A stretch of 64,000 bases of DNA. Source: Cladocopium goreaui. Lineage: Eukaryota > Sar > Dinophyceae > Suessiales > Symbiodiniaceae. This document shows, in pieces, positions 62,748-64,000 of the stretch. The stretch lies in contig CAMXCT020000311.1 of assembly GCA_947184155.2 (NCBI GenBank), forward strand, positions 124,001-188,000, written 5' to 3'. Position numbers and translations under genes: made by a program. A model generated the notes under the pieces. It was not told the origin of the DNA and did not search any database. It worked only from the letters and a program-made list of their open reading frames with translations. Within the stretch, counting starts at the first letter, position 1. Every line of letters starts with the position of its first letter.

Positions 62748-62851
62748 TACCCTCTGGTAAACTAACATAGCTATTGAAAATGGCCATTTATAGTGAGTTT
62801 TCCCATCAAAAATGGTGATTTTCCATAGCTACGTTAAATTACCAGAGGGTA
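62748..62851. repeat. M1 element
   Basis: Intact TACCCTCTGGTAAAC ... AATTACCAGAGGGTA; close to the family consensus. Confidence 0.85.
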
Positions 62852-63525
62852 GATTTGTTTTTCATGATACACTTTTTAATGGTTACCCTCCTGGGTCCAA
62901 AAAAAAGTGGGGCCGCTGGGAAATTCCCGTGCCGTAGGCATGGAGCTTTATTTCGCCGGGAAAATCATTGAAGAAGAGCTGGGGAATTGCCGGAGGGGTA
63001 AAAAAAAAAAATACCCCCCATCTTCGATTTTCGAGAAATCCAAGAAGCATGGGTTCCAACATGGTGGAAGCAAATGTAACACGCAGTCTCACGGGGCAAT
63101 GCTGCGCGGGTTTGCACTCCATCTGTGTGGGCCGCCTTGTCACAACGCTGGAAGGTGGAGCCTTTGTCCAAAATCGCATTGCCATTCGATGGGTCACAGC
63201 CTTGGATGTCTAGGTCCATCTTCAGTGGACTTTCCAGTGATCCAAATGGGGATGGATCAAAACTTGTCATTTTTCAGGGCAAGGCCACTTTACCAACTAC
63301 TTCGATGTTAGGAATGTTAGGGTAGTAGGCTAGCATTTTTTCCTACTGGAATTCTCCATTTCTTCGATGATTTTCCCACTGAAACCTCCATGTTCCAGGT
63401 GTTTTTCCATATTCTCCCATGATTTCCCAAAAAAAAAATCTTACAGGGGATATCCCAACTGATGTCTAAAAAAAGTCCAATGCTTTCCCCATGGATTCCC
63501 CCCAAAAAAAAAATTACAGCAAGAA
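62852..63525. other. Mixed-composition DNA, possible exon material
   Basis: 63040-63260 is GC-richer and open in several frames on both strands (for example SHGAMLRGFALHLCGPPCHN on plus), but I could not fix strand or borders. Confidence 0.35.
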
Positions 63526-63634
63526 TACCCTCTGGTAAACATACAAATAACGAACTGGAAAATCACCATTTTTAATAGGTAAATCAACTATAAATGGACC
63601 ATGTTCAATCGCTACGTTAAATTACCAGAGGGTA
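63526..63634. repeat. M1 element
   Basis: Intact termini; core with AACGAACTGG. Confidence 0.85.
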
Positions 63635-64000
63635 TCCCCAGCTCGTCACCTTTCACTCCAGGTGGCAGTACCATTCAAAACAGGGCCTCGAGGAATCCAG
63701 CACCGTCACTTCGATGCTGGAGCCCTCAGAGACTCCAAACCTGGAAAAGCCATAGGAAACGAGGGATTTCATGGGAGTGACCCCCCAAAAAAATGTCGAA
63801 ACCCTAGAAAAACCCTAGGAAAAATGGTGGTTTGAGCAACAAAGATGTTTTGAAAAGATCATGGGATTGCTGATTCATGATAGCTAAGTTCGACGCCAAA
63901 CATTGGGGATGTCTTTTCGCCTAGCGGATCCCAGAAATCCTGATCCCAGCGATCCCTTCCCTGGCCACGAAACCATGGTAAAAAGTACAGGATGGGGAAA

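Overview
The window looks like nuclear DNA of a dinoflagellate, most likely of the Symbiodiniaceae/Suessiales type. The reasons are: a tandem family of near-identical single-ORF genes all on one strand; a Copia retrotransposon with a methyltransferase-like domain, a combination reported from Symbiodinium; a very high load of short inverted-repeat elements; long simple-sequence tracts; and small exon-like islands in AT-rich, repeat-filled DNA. This is inference from features; no rRNA, tRNA or species marker was seen.

Layout. (1) 1-14.8 kb: AT-rich DNA packed with two families of roughly 100-130 bp inverted-repeat elements (called M1 and M2 here) and scattered exon-like islands on both strands, plus a CCATTAATAT minisatellite. 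(2) 14.8-21.9 kb: two tandem minus-strand genes (LRR1, LRR2), each a ubiquitin-like domain followed by about 20 FNIP-like 23-residue repeats. (3) 22-38.9 kb: a TATG/TCTG microsatellite, more M1/M2 copies, a five-exon plus-strand gene model (26840-28153) in which three of four introns are M1 or M2 elements, further exon-like islands, a 1.1 kb TACA/TACAT tract and a large inverted duplication (31.7-32.3 versus 38.1-38.6 kb). (4) 38.9-49.5 kb: three more LRR genes (LRR3-5) in a tandem array of about 3.2 kb units. (5) 49.5-53.0 kb: AT-rich repeats. (6) 53043-61249: a complete Copia element on the minus strand with identical 337 bp LTRs, gag, a pol frame of more than 2000 codons with a cytosine-methyltransferase-like domain between protease and integrase, and an overlapping ORF in another frame. 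(7) 61.2-64 kb: M1 copies and AT-rich DNA.

The most interesting signal is that M1 and M2 carry GT and AG exactly at the inner edge of their inverted termini (CTG|GT ... ACCAG|). Two filled/empty site pairs inside this window show that M1 targets TA and M2 duplicates 4 bp. At several places the reading frame continues across the element if it is spliced out. This fits 'introner' behaviour: mobile elements that arrive as ready-made introns.

Limits: exon calls are made by eye from open frame, splice-like borders and phase arithmetic. Many islands are open on both strands, so most exon calls are tentative. Coordinates of degenerate repeat copies are approximate by a few bases.
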